The notes under the pieces were generated by a model that was given only the letters and a program-made list of their open reading frames with translations, was not told where the DNA came from and ran no database searches. Shown here one piece after another: positions 11,660 through 21,819 of a stretch of DNA of 64,000 nucleotides. This DNA comes from Arachis hypogaea (lineage: Eukaryota; Streptophyta; Magnoliopsida; Fabales; Fabaceae): the NCBI RefSeq assembly GCF_003086295.3, contig NC_092050.1, forward strand, positions 147,442,699-147,506,698, given 5' to 3'. Numbering within the stretch: the stretch's first letter is position 1; each line of letters opens with the position of its first letter. Position numbers and translations under genes: made by a program.

Positions 11660-13803
11660 GAGTTAAATCTCAAATTCATCCCTGAAAGATACCCCAATCT
11701 CCATATTAGTCCCCAAAAGATAAAGTTAATCAAAAGAGTCCCCGAAAGATACCCAAGTTAATCACATTTGTCCTTCCGTCAATTCTCTTAGTGACCTGGC
11801 TAACGTCTGCTGACGTGTTTCGTTAGCTTCCAACGTGGAAGAGGCCAACGTGTCATAACCGATTGCTGACAAGGTAAGTTTGGCAAAACAGTTCAAATCA
11901 GTCCCTAATTGTTTGAAACCTAATCCTAATTTCGACGATAAATACGTCGTCTTCAACAATCAGTGGGCCATATGATTGGGTTAGTGTTGAAATTGCTGAT
12001 TTCGGGCGACGATGGAGGCAGCAAATGGAGGCCGTGGTGGTGGTGTGTCGTTCTACTAGACTATGCCTCTGCCAACCTACATGTCTTCTTCTTCTTCTTC
12101 TTGGATATCATTTGAACTTTGGAGATGGCTTAACTTAACTTTTTGCCCTTTTTGATTGTGATGAGTCTTCTCTTGCGTCCTCTTCGTTAGCCTTCCTCTT
12201 CTCTCTATCACTATTTTCGTCATCCTCATTAGTCTCTGTCTTCTCTCCGTCACCGTTTTCTTCATCGACAGCCACTGCAGGCTGTTTGGCACTTGATTAT
12301 CTTCTGATTCCAACGTGGATGCTTTTGGATCAGACTGTTCAGCTTTATCTTTGTTGCTAGATGCTCTGTTCTTGGCTGATCTTTCGAATTCCTCCAGAAC
12401 TGAGCGGACTTCTTCATTGTTAGCAAGATCCAAAGGAGTCTTTCTTGCCCTTGTCTTGGCAGTAAGACTCGCCCCTTTCTTGGCCAAGTACCTAACAAGC
12501 TCCAGATGGGAACCTTGAGCTGCGTAGTGTAATGAATTCATGCCTTTGCGAGTACAAGCTGTGATGGATGCACCAGCTGCAACTAGAGCCTTAACAACTT
12601 CCAAATGCCCCTTCTGAGTGGCAAAGTGTATTGCGGCCATGTCATCCATAGCAGAAGCACCAACATCAACCTTATTCTTGCACAGATAACTTACTATCTC
12701 TGCATGTCCAGCAAATGCTGCTAAATGAAGTCTATGGTCCAAAGCTAATTGTCAAAGGAACAAAGTGGAAATGCTATAATTTCCAAGACAAACCAAATTC
12801 ATTTTACCCTATATAAAACATCCTTACTTATTTCTAATTCTTCCTAGGGTATCTTTAATTAGAGGAAAAAAATTGGGTGAAAGTTTTCTTTGATGAGCTT
12901 CATGAGTCCATGTGTAATTTTAGTCATCAAACACTTCCATGAAAAGTTTCACCCCATTTTTACTCGCCAATAAAACAACCTTACCCCATAATAACAAGTT
13001 CACAGGGCATTACACATTAAGCACATAACAAAGTACCAAATCATTTTCAGATAAAACATGCAGCACAACTCTGTTCATGCAACAAAAAGATAAAAAGCAT
13101 AAACAATAAGTCAACAGAGATTCCAATACAATGGTATTAGGGAAGCTAATCCACGATTCGATGCAGATAGGTCAAAAAGGAAAGGGAAGAAAATCACGGT
13201 GCAATGGATTCAATTATCATCAGGAAAGAACAAGTTAAACTTCAAAGCAAACGAATTGAATGGAGAATTTACCGTGGGAACCGAACAGAGTGTTAGGGTT
13301 CCTTTAGCAATTAGTAGTGATAATAAATGAGAGGAGGATACGGTGTTCTCGAATGCTTGTCTTTGGAATTAACAGCCAAAGGGTTTGAAGTCAAAATCAT
13401 CTGAACAGCGACGAGATCACCAGACCTTGCCGCCGTATGGAGCTCATCGCCGGTGCTTCTTCTTTGTGGGTTGCCTTTACCCATCTCCACACGTTCCTCT
13501 TTTGCTGCTTCACTTCACACACTTTAAAACCAACCAACCACAAAATCTCCATTCTGCCCACAAAACGGCGCCGAATCATGACTATCAGGGCATTCACTCA
13601 AAACGGCGTCGTTTTTCTTCTCTGCCAGCGTGGCAGTTAACGTCACATATCAGCAGACGTTAGCCAAGTCATCAAGCGATTTGACGGAAGGACGAATCTG
13701 ATTCAGTCGTGTATCTTTCAAGGACTCTTTTGATTAACTTTATCTTTCGGGGACTAATATGGAGATCGGAGTATGTTTCATGGACGAATTTGAGTATTAA
13801 CTC
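11660..13803. mobile_element. Pack-MULE-like element carrying a whole ankyrin gene
   Basis: Left end GAGTTAAATCTCAAATTC (11660 on) and right end, reverse-complemented from 13803, GAGTTAATACTCAAATTC form terminal inverted repeats that stay similar for about 170 bases, including the shared phrases CTCCATATTAGTCCCC and GGCTAACGTCTGCTGA. The element is bordered on both sides by ATTTCTGGTC (11650-11659 and 13804-13813), a 10-bp direct repeat of the size made by Mutator-like transposases. It has no transposase and instead carries a complete intron-containing ankyrin gene on its minus strand, which fits the definition of a Pack-MULE. Related inverted ends occur at 43896 and 57047. The right end lies about 450 bases upstream of the BAHD gene start. 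Confidence 0.8.
12077..13484 (-). CDS. Ankyrin-repeat protein (At4g19150-like), two exons
   Basis: Exon 1 is 13484-13342, starting ATGGGTAAAGGC; exon 2 is 12731-12077. The 610-base intron has GT (GTATCC) and AG (CCATAG) ends, and the join reads SRTP-LHLAA in frame, giving 265 residues. Four to five ankyrin repeats cover about residues 13-155 (AARSGDL, LHLAAFAGHAEIV, IHFATQKGHLEVV, LHYAAQGSHLELV). The tail is basic, then acidic (QEEEEEDM), with the closing KVKLSHLQSSNDIQ block also seen in the Arabidopsis relative. Ankyrin repeats bind partner proteins; no enzyme activity is expected, and the partners of this family are not known to me. The first reading of the exon 2 frame alone would miss exon 1. 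The whole gene sits between Mutator-type inverted ends. No lesion is visible, so it may be functional. Confidence 0.85.
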
Positions 13804-13813
13804 ATTTCTGGTC

Positions 13814-14248
13814 ATACAATATTCACAACCCAATTCATTTTCCATCCACACATTACCAAGCCAAACCTAACTTTCATGTCAAAAACAGCGTTACCAGTAA
13901 AAAACAGCGTTACCAATAACATCACAACCAAAGGACAAAAAAGTTACATAAGGTCCACTGTCATTAATGTCCAACAACTTAATTAAATAATTAATGAATA
14001 ACCAATATCCACCCTCATTAAGCATGAACAAGCTACACAAACCTATGTCTAACACATGCCTGAGCTTGTGGAGACAATCATGATAAGGCGTCACAAGTTC
14101 ACTGGCCCACGCACGTTTCTCATGTGAGGAAGAAAATAGCTTTACTCACACTAGCATTATTGGCCGTTACTATAATAGTCCCCTTCACCGCTATCATAGT
14201 CTTATATAGCAATCAACGAAGCCTTTAGACACAAGAGAGACTGAAACA
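13814..14248 (+). promoter_or_regulatory. Upstream region and TATA box of the BAHD gene
   Basis: TTATATAG at 14202-14209 lies 40-47 bases before the ATG, a usual place for a plant TATA box with a short leader. The Pack-MULE insertion ends at 13803, so the native promoter is limited to about 430 bases before foreign sequence begins. No other element was assigned. Confidence 0.5.
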
Positions 14249-15697
14249 ATGGTAACAATATTAGGTACTCATACAGTGATCCCAAAAGAAGAGACCCCAA
14301 AGGGTCTTCTATGGCTATCAGACAACGACCAACTTTGGCGATGGAGTCATACACCTTCAATCTACCTTTACAACCCAAAACAGAACAACGCCAAGAACAA
14401 CAACAATACTGTCGTCGATGTCAATGTCCTCGTTGAGCGAATGCGAGATTCTCTCAGCGAGATTCTCGTTCACTACTATCCATTAGCCGGGAGGCTGAGT
14501 TGGACGGACGGTGGCCGTTTGGAACTCGATTGCAACGCAAAGGGGGTATTGCTTCTCGAAGCTGAATCGAAGAAATCAATGGCGGAATATGGAGACTTCA
14601 CTCCAAATGAACCCAGCATCAAAGAACTCATCCCAGCTGTTGACTACTCTCGTCAAATAAACGAGCTTCCTTTGTTCTTGGCACAGGTGACAAAGTTCTA
14701 CGGCGGCGATGGCGGCTTTGCAGTCGGAATCCTTTTCTCTCATGCAATAGGCGACGGCCCCGCCGCCATTGGCTTCATCAACTCATGGGCGAAGCTCGCT
14801 CGAGGTGCGAAGCTAGATCCAAGCGAGCTTCCGTTTCTCGACCGAACCGTGCTCAAACCAACTGAGCCATTAACTCCACCCCTGTTCGACCACCGGGAGT
14901 TCAAGCCTCTGCCGCTCATCCTCGGAAGAACCGACAGCATCGAAGAGCAAAAGAAGAAGACGACCTTCGCGCGGTTAAAACTCACACCAGAACACGTCCA
15001 GAAGCTCAAAATGAATGCGAATGCAAATGCAAATGTAACCGTAAATGGAAACGGTAACGGTAACGCTCCTCATAACCCATCTCCGAGACCGTACAGCAGA
15101 TTCGAAATTATCAGCGCACATATATGGAGATGCGCTTGCAAAGCTCGTAATCTTGAAGAGAATCAACCAACGGTCGTTAGATTCAACGTCGATATTCGCA
15201 ACAGATTGAATCCGCCACTTCCTCAAAACTACTTCGGAAACGCGTTGGGTCCGACGGTTACGCCAACTTGCTACGCTAAAGAAATCACCACTCAACCAAT
15301 CAGTTACGCAGCGCAGAAAATAAGGGAAGCTGTTAATAAAGTGTCGAATCACGAGTTTGTTAAATCACAAATGCATTACGTGGCAGGGTTTGAAAACCGT
15401 TGGGATCTGATTAGGACACATTATTCGGAGAAAGGTGAGTATAGAGCTGATGTGCCTTTCTTTGGGAATCCTAACATTATACTTGGCAGTTGGATGAGCA
15501 TGCCGTTTTATGAGGCTGATTTTGGGTTGGGGAAGCCGTTTTATTTTGGTCCTTGTGGTCTGTGTCCTTATGATAGAGGGATGATTGCTCTAATGCCTGA
15601 CGAAGATGGTGATAATGGATATGGTGTTGTGGTGTACATGCACTTTCAGGTAGACCACATGAAAGATTTCATCAAATACTTTTGGGAAGATATTTGA
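14249..15697 (+). CDS. BAHD acyltransferase, spermidine hydroxycinnamoyl transferase-like
   Basis: Single-exon gene of 482 residues, normal length for BAHD enzymes, which move an acyl group from acyl-CoA to an alcohol or amine in the cytosol. The catalytic HXXXD motif is HAIGD (His165, Asp169), in the solvent channel. The structural motif near the C-terminus, usually DFGWG, is DFGLG here (about residues 424-428). The N-terminus (VTILGTHTVIPKEETPKG, then LSDNDQLWRWSHTP) is typical of the clade of spermidine hydroxycinnamoyl transferases, which make phenolamides. An Asn/Gly-rich insert (NANANANVTVNGNGNGNA, about residues 255-272) lies in the linker between the two domains and looks like a coding microsatellite. 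The start is the first ATG after the TATA box. The acyl donor and acceptor cannot be read from sequence. Confidence 0.9.
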   Translation: MVTILGTHTVIPKEETPKGLLWLSDNDQLWRWSHTPSIYLYNPKQNNAKNNNNTVVDVNVLVERMRDSLSEILVHYYPLAGRLSWTDGGRLELDCNAKGVLLLEAESKKSMAEYGDFTPNEPSIKELIPAVDYSRQINELPLFLAQVTKFYGGDGGFAVGILFSHAIGDGPAAIGFINSWAKLARGAKLDPSELPFLDRTVLKPTEPLTPPLFDHREFKPLPLILGRTDSIEEQKKKTTFARLKLTPEHVQKLKMNANANANVTVNGNGNGNAPHNPSPRPYSRFEIISAHIWRCACKARNLEENQPTVVRFNVDIRNRLNPPLPQNYFGNALGPTVTPTCYAKEITTQPISYAAQKIREAVNKVSNHEFVKSQMHYVAGFENRWDLIRTHYSEKGEYRADVPFFGNPNIILGSWMSMPFYEADFGLGKPFYFGPCGLCPYDRGMIALMPDEDGDNGYGVVVYMHFQVDHMKDFIKYFWEDI

Positions 15698-16801
15698 AAA
15701 CAAGGGATGAAGATGATGGTATTAGCTCTTTCAAAATAATTTAATCTGTCTTTTGTATTTTCTTCTTTTTGAAAAAAAAAAATTCACTAGTGTGATAAAA
15801 TTCAGTTTGCTAGAGCTGAGTTGGGTGTGTTATTATTGGAAAAGTATAAGTAACAAACAAGATTTTTGAACAATGTGTAAACAATGTAAATTAATAGGGT
15901 TAAAAGAGTAAATTTAATTAGTAGCATTAAATTAGGGTGTAATGTATTTTTATTTGATTGGTGGTTGTTTATGTTGTTCAAAATTTTCATTGTTCCTCTA
16001 GCACTCCCCGATATTATTTCCATTCACTTTTGTATTTCCTGTCGTGTTGATGGCAATAATGAATGTCGGTCAAAAACTTTTTAATAAAATATAATTTTGT
16101 TGGAAGAATAGTCTAGAACAATAATGAATTCTTTATCAAAGTTTAATTTTATTTGTTACAAGTGCAAATCAATAAAAATTGAGAGTATTAAATCTCGGAT
16201 AATCTCTCAAAAAAATTACAATGAGATATACGTGTGTTATCGGCTATGAAAATAAAGGAGTTTGTAGATAAGCATATAAGAATTTAGATGACAATAAAGT
16301 AAAGCAAACAACTAAAGATAATAAATACTAACCATCTTCAATAGGGAACTCATCCCAATTTCTAATTATGATCCATATGTCATAAAAAGTAATTCCATAT
16401 CAACTTTTGCGTCATAAACAGTAAATAGGAACTCAAAGCATCTCTCTTCTCTATTAGGAAGAATTAACTTTAGTCCTTATTGTGGTCCCACTTAATTAAT
16501 TAATTAAAATATTTAAAATTAAAGTAATTATTTTTTTCAATAATATTATTTAAATTTATAAATTTTAAAATAATTCACTATTAAAAGATATTAATATTAA
16601 AAAAATTCATATGTAACAATAATACACAATATATAATTTGAGATTACACTAATTTGTAAAATTACTTAATATAAAGAAAAACATAATTAAGCTCTATAGT
16701 TGACGACAAGTATTGTAAAATTGTCATATATGTTCAATCAAGTCCTCTTTCAATTGTCTATGCTGCTGCCTATTTCGAAGTTGGACATTTCTTTAGAGAA
16801 A
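15698..16801. other. Intergenic sequence downstream of the BAHD gene
   Basis: No gene. AATAATTTAATC near 15735 could serve as a poly(A) signal for the BAHD gene. The part 15790-16010 shows weak inverted similarity (AACAAGATTTTTGAACAAT against TTGTTCAAAATTTTCATTGT), perhaps a decayed MITE. The rest is AT-rich. Confidence 0.35.
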
Positions 16802-18025
16802 TTAATGGTATGGTGCAAAATCTTCCTCTCCCAATTGAGGTTGTGATAAGCCATTTTCGACATCGTCATACTCTAAGTCTTGAGCAAAATTTCTTGCATA
16901 AGTGTCTCTTTCATCCTCAACAATCATATTATGCAATATAATACAAGCTCTTATTATGTTGGCAAGCTTCTTTTTCCAAAAGCGAGCTGAACCACGTATA
17001 ATTGCAAAGCGTACTTGCAACACTCCGAATGCTCGCTCCACATCTTTTCTTTGCCCTTCTTGATAATGTGCAAATAACTTGCGTTTCTCCCCTTGTAACT
17101 TTGAGATTGATTTGACAAATATGGCCCATTCAGAATAAATACCATCTGCTAAATAGTATCCCATAGTATAATTATTACCATTAATAGTATAATGAGTAAA
17201 GTATCGTTTTTGTCTCCAACGTTTGAGATATGTCCCAAAGTTGTCCCTAATATTTCAATCGTCCTATTTAAATCCCTAACGTTTCAAAATTGGCTCAATG
17301 TTATCCTGCCGTTAGGGATTTGTCAACAGAATTGACGGTGGGACAAAATTGAGACGATTTTAAAATGTTAGGGACTTAAATAGAACGAAAATGTTGGGGG
17401 ATAAAAAATGATACATAGAAATAAATTTTAATTTTATCCTTCAATAATATCAATTTTTTACTGTATTTAATATTCAATTATTTTTTTAATCACATCTAAG
17501 TAAATTACAGTTAATCACACTACTTTTATTCTAAATAAATTTTTTTATATTTTTATATTAACTTATAACTTTAAGTGTAAAATTATAAAAAATAAATTTA
17601 TTTAGAATGAAAGTAATGTGATTAAGTGTAATTTATTTAGATGTGATTGAAAAATAATTGAATACTATGTACAGTAAAAAAATATTATTAAAGGATAAAA
17701 CTAAAATTTATTTTTATGTATTATTTTTGTCTCCAACATTTTCGTCCTATTTAAATTCCTAACGTTTCAAAATCGTCTCAATTTTGTCCCGCCGTCAATT
17801 CTGTTAATGGATCCCTAACGGTAGGACAACATTGAGTCAATTTTGAAACATTAGGGACTTAAATAGGATGATTGAAATGTTAGGGGCAACTTTGGGACTT
17901 ACCCTAAATGTTGGGATAAAAACGATACTTTACTCTAGTATAATTTACCTCTGGAGCACGGTCATTTAGAATATCATCGAACACTGGAGAACGATCTAAC
18001 ACGTTGATATCGTTATTTGAACCAG
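16802..18025 (-). pseudogene. PIF/Harbinger transposase (HARBI1-like) remnant, interrupted
   Basis: The main piece (17164-16802) encodes the C-terminal DDE nuclease region: LADGIYSEWAIFVKSI carries the second catalytic Asp, and KDVERAFGVLQVRFAIIRG carries the catalytic Glu (DVERAFG), followed by HNMIVEDERD. Upstream coding sequence reading NNDINVLDRSPVFDDIL resumes at about 18020-17945, on the other side of a 742-base insertion (17194-17935). The two pieces abut in the normal order for the family once the insertion is ignored. The N-terminal third with the first Asp and the Myb-like partner gene are absent. The protein cuts and joins DNA at TTA/TAA targets; this copy is dead. Confidence 0.8.
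17194..17935. mobile_element. Fold-back MITE of Mutator type with 9-bp target duplication
   Basis: Starts GAGTAAAGTATCGTTTTTGT and ends with its inverse ...ACGATACTTTACTC. The arms remain complementary almost to the centre, including AAATCCCTAACGTTTCAAAA phrases in both. It is flanked by perfect TAGTATAAT copies (17185-17193 and 17936-17944); nine bases is the Mutator hallmark. It has no coding capacity and sits inside the Harbinger transposase remnant, so it is the younger of the two. Confidence 0.85.
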
Positions 18026-18478
18026 AAATTTCAATATTAATTATGATATAAATAATTAATATAAATTATTAATTAAATAGAAATTTAATTATTTAATCTA
18101 ATTAATTATTATAATTATTGATAAATTAATTATGATTTAATTATTTAATTAATTATTATTTAAATAATTAATATAAATTATTAATTAAATAAAATATAAT
18201 AATTTATTATAATCATTAATATGAATTAATTATTATTTAATTATTTAATATAATTATTTAATTAATTAAAATTTTATATAATTATTTATTTTTATAATAA
18301 CTTACCAAATAGCAAGTTATTATTGGACAACAAAAGTCCCTATTCAAAAGGACTTTCCCTTCTCGATCCAAGAGAAGGAATTCCTTTTCATTTCACTCTA
18401 ACTGTTGGTCTCTTTCTTTTTCTGACATGCACACTAATAAGAACTCCAAAAAGTAACTGTTGGAGTTGTTCTAAGGTT
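18026..18478. other. Very AT-rich low-complexity stretch
   Basis: Built from TAATTAAT/ATTATTTAAT repeats; probably the outer non-coding part of the Harbinger element, whose inverted ends I could not place. Confidence 0.3.
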
Positions 18479-19430
18479 TTTTATCATAATCATTAATTAT
18501 AACACAACAATTACCTAGAGTAATTCTATTTCATTATCTCTAACATCGGAAAAAAGTCAAGTGGATATAGTTAATCCCAATCCATAAGTAACATTAATGG
18601 AAACAAGATTAACTAATCATTCTAATGAATTACCAATCTAAATTGGACATTAATGACTCAAGATCACCTAATTTTCCAATTCCAAGCCAAAAATGCTAAA
18701 GAATATACTCTAAAGCTAAGAGAGGCATTTTCACAAACACTTGAAAGGTATAAAATGAAAGCATGGTAAAATAGTAAGAATTAATAAAAACTAAAACTAA
18801 CAATTGCAAGATAACTATAACAATCACTAAAACAAGCATAAAGGAAACATAAAATATCAAATTGCGTTAAATAAAATTGAAATTAACAAGAGTTCATGAA
18901 CTAAAAAATGGCACAAATGAGAAATTAACAAGAGAAATTAGGAGAATTAAGGTAATGGAGCATATAATTGAAATAATACTTAAACAAGAATTAAAGACTA
19001 AAACTAAAGAGAAATTGATCTGAGAATCCTAAATGCTAGAGAGAAAAGGAAGTTTCTCTCTCCTTAAAACTACCCTAAAATATGTTCCTAAGCTACCTTA
19101 ATTGCTTTTCCTTTGTTCTTTCTTGAATTTGGTTTCAACTACTTCAAAAAGAGTTGAATTGGGCTTTAGAAGGGCTGAAATTGCAACCCACATGTTGCAT
19201 TAAATGAACTCACGTGATCACAGTCGTGCGTACGCACGCCTGACCATGCGTACGCATGGTTGCACGAATTTACAAATTGCGTACGCATGCATGATTGTGC
19301 GTACGCATGGTTGCACGAATTTACAAACTTGCGTATGCATATATGATTGTGCGTACGCATGATCTTGAAACACTCCAAATTTCATTTCTTCATGGATTCT
19401 TCACTTTTTGCATGCTTTTTCCCCACTTCT
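18479..19430 (-). mobile_element. LTR fragment of an Athila-like gypsy element, reversed
   Basis: Read on the minus strand it follows the same order of phrases as the solo LTR at 46404-47967: TTTGGCTTGGAA, then TTAGGTGATCTTGAGTCATT, a TTAACTA stretch, then a GATGTTAGAGATAATG-type end. It also holds the cluster of GCGTACGC palindromes (19226-19364), like the CGCACGCGT cluster in the other LTR. Its ends are not clear. No ORF is real here. Confidence 0.5.
19226..19364. repeat. Cluster of GCGTACGC palindromes in ~60-bp tandem units
   Basis: GTGCGTACGCAC, CATGCGTACGCATG, TGCGTACGCATGCA and further copies recur with spacer TTGCACGAATTTACAAA in two units. The self-complementary core could fold or bind a dimeric factor; this is inference. 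Confidence 0.8.
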
Positions 19431-19589
19431 TCAATCCATACCTACCTTGTAAACCTGAAATCACTCAACAAATACATCAAAGCATCGATGGGTTACTATT
19501 CACACTCAAAGAATGATTCATATTACTATAGATGGAGGAACTATCCGGATTTTAGTTGAAAAAGTTAAGACCAAGGAAACTTCAATGTT

Positions 19590-20270
19590 TCATATTCCAT
19601 CCATTAAGAACCATCATCTCCTTACTCATACCAAGAACCATCATCTCTCTATTCATATCAAGAACCATCCTCTCTTTATTCTTATCAAGAACCATCATCT
19701 CTGGAGCTAGCCTTAGCTAAACTCGCCAAAAACACAATTAGCTTCATGCAGGAAATCAAGGCCTCCATCAGAAACTTGACAGTTCAAATGGATCAAATAG
19801 CCAGACAAATTGCTGAGAGGCCTACCAACACCTTTTTCAGTGACACAATTCCAAATCTAAAGGAAGGATGCAAAGCAATAAACTTGAAGAGTTGAATAGT
19901 GCTTAGCAAGAACAATGAATATCAAACCGGGACTACAAAGGAGGAGTTAGAAGTGCAAGAGCAAAACCAAGAGACCCATGTACCAAGTGAACTTCCAATA
20001 AGGAAGGAGGTAGTGGAGGAATACAAGCCTAGGATTCCATATCCTCAGAGGCTATGAGAGGAAGATGCACAAACAAAGGAGGAAGTCATGCACACTCCAT
20101 GCTTACACATTCCAATAATTAAGGAGGAAAAATGCATGCAAACTTTCGGAAAGAAAAATCTAAATGCACCACCTACATTTGAATTGAAGTCTTCTCCCTC
20201 AACACTTAAATATGCTTTCTTTGATCCTAGTGAATCAGAAAATTATATGGGGGTTATTTTTTAGTGGGTA
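19590..20270 (+). pseudogene. Athila-like gypsy gag remnant
   Basis: From about 19624 a frame reads a nine-residue tandem repeat YQEPSSLYS (27-base period, about three coding units) and then LALAKLAKNTISFMQEIKAS, MDQIARQIAERPTNTF and KEGCKAINLKS, the conserved block near the C-terminus of Athila gag. It continues through PRIPYPQRL and FELKSSPSTLKYAF, the linker before the protease in that group. Several in-frame stops (for example after NLKS and PQRL) break it. There is no protease, reverse transcriptase or integrase after it; the sequence passes straight into the 3' non-coding part, so pol has been lost. Confidence 0.65.
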
Positions 20271-21819
20271 TCCTTTTTCTCCTCATGTCCATTGAAGTCA
20301 TTTCTCTTAACCAACTGGAAGAAGAGAAAGAAAATTCAAGAACCAATCATCAAGCTAGTGATGTTAAAGAAGCGTTTGTTGGGAGGCAACCCAACATTAG
20401 GTAATTTCTTTTCATTTTTCTTTTTGCTTTGCTTCATGTTGCATATGTATTTCATGGATTAAGTTTAGTGTTGCTACACCAATATGATTGCTTTCATTGA
20501 TTGTGTCACACTAAGTTTGGTATTCTCACACCAAGTTTGGTGTTACCACACTTCATCCATGCAAGGTCCACTCCCCCGTGCCAATACATTAGTAACATAT
20601 TTATTTTGCTTTATTTTGCCTTTACTTTGGTTTTGTTTTTAATTTCTGTTTGTTTTATTTGAATAAGTTTTTGCCTTGCATCCTTATTTTCACTAGACAA
20701 TCATGATTATTCCTATTTTTATCACCACTGTTTTTCTTTGTTGCTTGAGAACAAGCAACCATTCTAAGTTTGGTGTTGGAGGCTATGCTCTACATAGCCT
20801 AAAAGGATGATGAAGAGGAAGATGATGAAGTTGATGGAAATGAGAACTAAGGTTGTTGATTTCTAATCGCTTCCTTCCTTTTTAATTATATGCATATGTT
20901 ATCTTGTTCTATCTTATATAACGCATTTAGAATTCTTATTAGTCAAGTGCATATCATTACTTGTCCATCACAACATGACAATTATAATTGTGCTTGCTCC
21001 TAAATGTGGGTAAGGATCATGTGCCAAGAAAGAACAAAAAGAAAAAAGGATTGATAATAAAGAGCATGACAATGTGAGTTTGGAAGGCCAAACTAACTAA
21101 GAATGTTCAACACAAGCTGAGCCAAATTGCTTGAGGTCTTAGTCTAGATGACTATTATGGAGTCTTTACACTTGACAAAGTCTTGAAGGAGCAACATGTA
21201 ATGAAAAAAAAAAAAGAAAAAGGGTTGGAAGAGAAGTCAAAGGCCTTGAGTACCTCTGAGTAAGGATATTGAAAGAGAAATAAGCTCAAAGAGCATCCTA
21301 GTCAAGTGCTTGTGGTGCTTATGTATCAAGCAAAAAAAGCTTGAAAACAAAGCATTTAGAGTCATGGCTAGGTTCAAGGTGCAAAGCACTCCCCCAAAAA
21401 AGGAGAAAGCTAAAGGCTCTGAGCACTAATGATGGGAAATATTCAAAGGACATAGTAAACTCAAAGAGCTCCCAAATGATGTGCTTGTGGTGTTTTTGTA
21501 TCAAGCAAAGCTTGAGGCAAAATATTTAGAGTCGTGACTAGGCTCAAGGTACAAAGCACCCAATGAAAATAAATTATAGAAAGAAAGTAAATAAGCTTGC
21601 TTCAAGGTGATGATTCAAGGAAGGATTCTATAATCTAATCCGGACAGAGGCCTTGAAAGATTATAACCAATTGTGTTGAATTGTGCATAAGTGAAATGGC
21701 TAACTAAACTCATTTGGATTGCAACCATTCCCCCTTGTATTTTAAAGTTGAAAAATTTGATGACTAAGCCATGATTCTTTGATTGCTTGAGGACAAGCAA
21801 GAGCTTAAGTTTGGTATTG
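20271..21819 (+). mobile_element. 3' non-coding interior of the Athila-like element
   Basis: Contains the typical phrase TTGTTGGGAGGCAACCCAAC (about 20377) and the twice-used GCTTGAG(A/G)ACAAGCAA ... AAGTTTGGT(G/A)TTG phrases (about 20741 and 21783); the second leads straight into an LTR start and acts as the polypurine region. Short direct repeats (GAGTCATGGCTAGGTTCAAGGT-like and its later copy near 21530) mark a local duplication. No gene. Confidence 0.5.

Noticed and set aside
15790..16010. Possible MITE after the BAHD gene
   Set aside because: Inverted similarity is weak and no target duplication could be defined.
16340..18480. Terminal inverted repeats of the Harbinger element
   Set aside because: CTTCAATAGGG-like and ACTCCAACAG-like ends were compared but the match was too weak to call.
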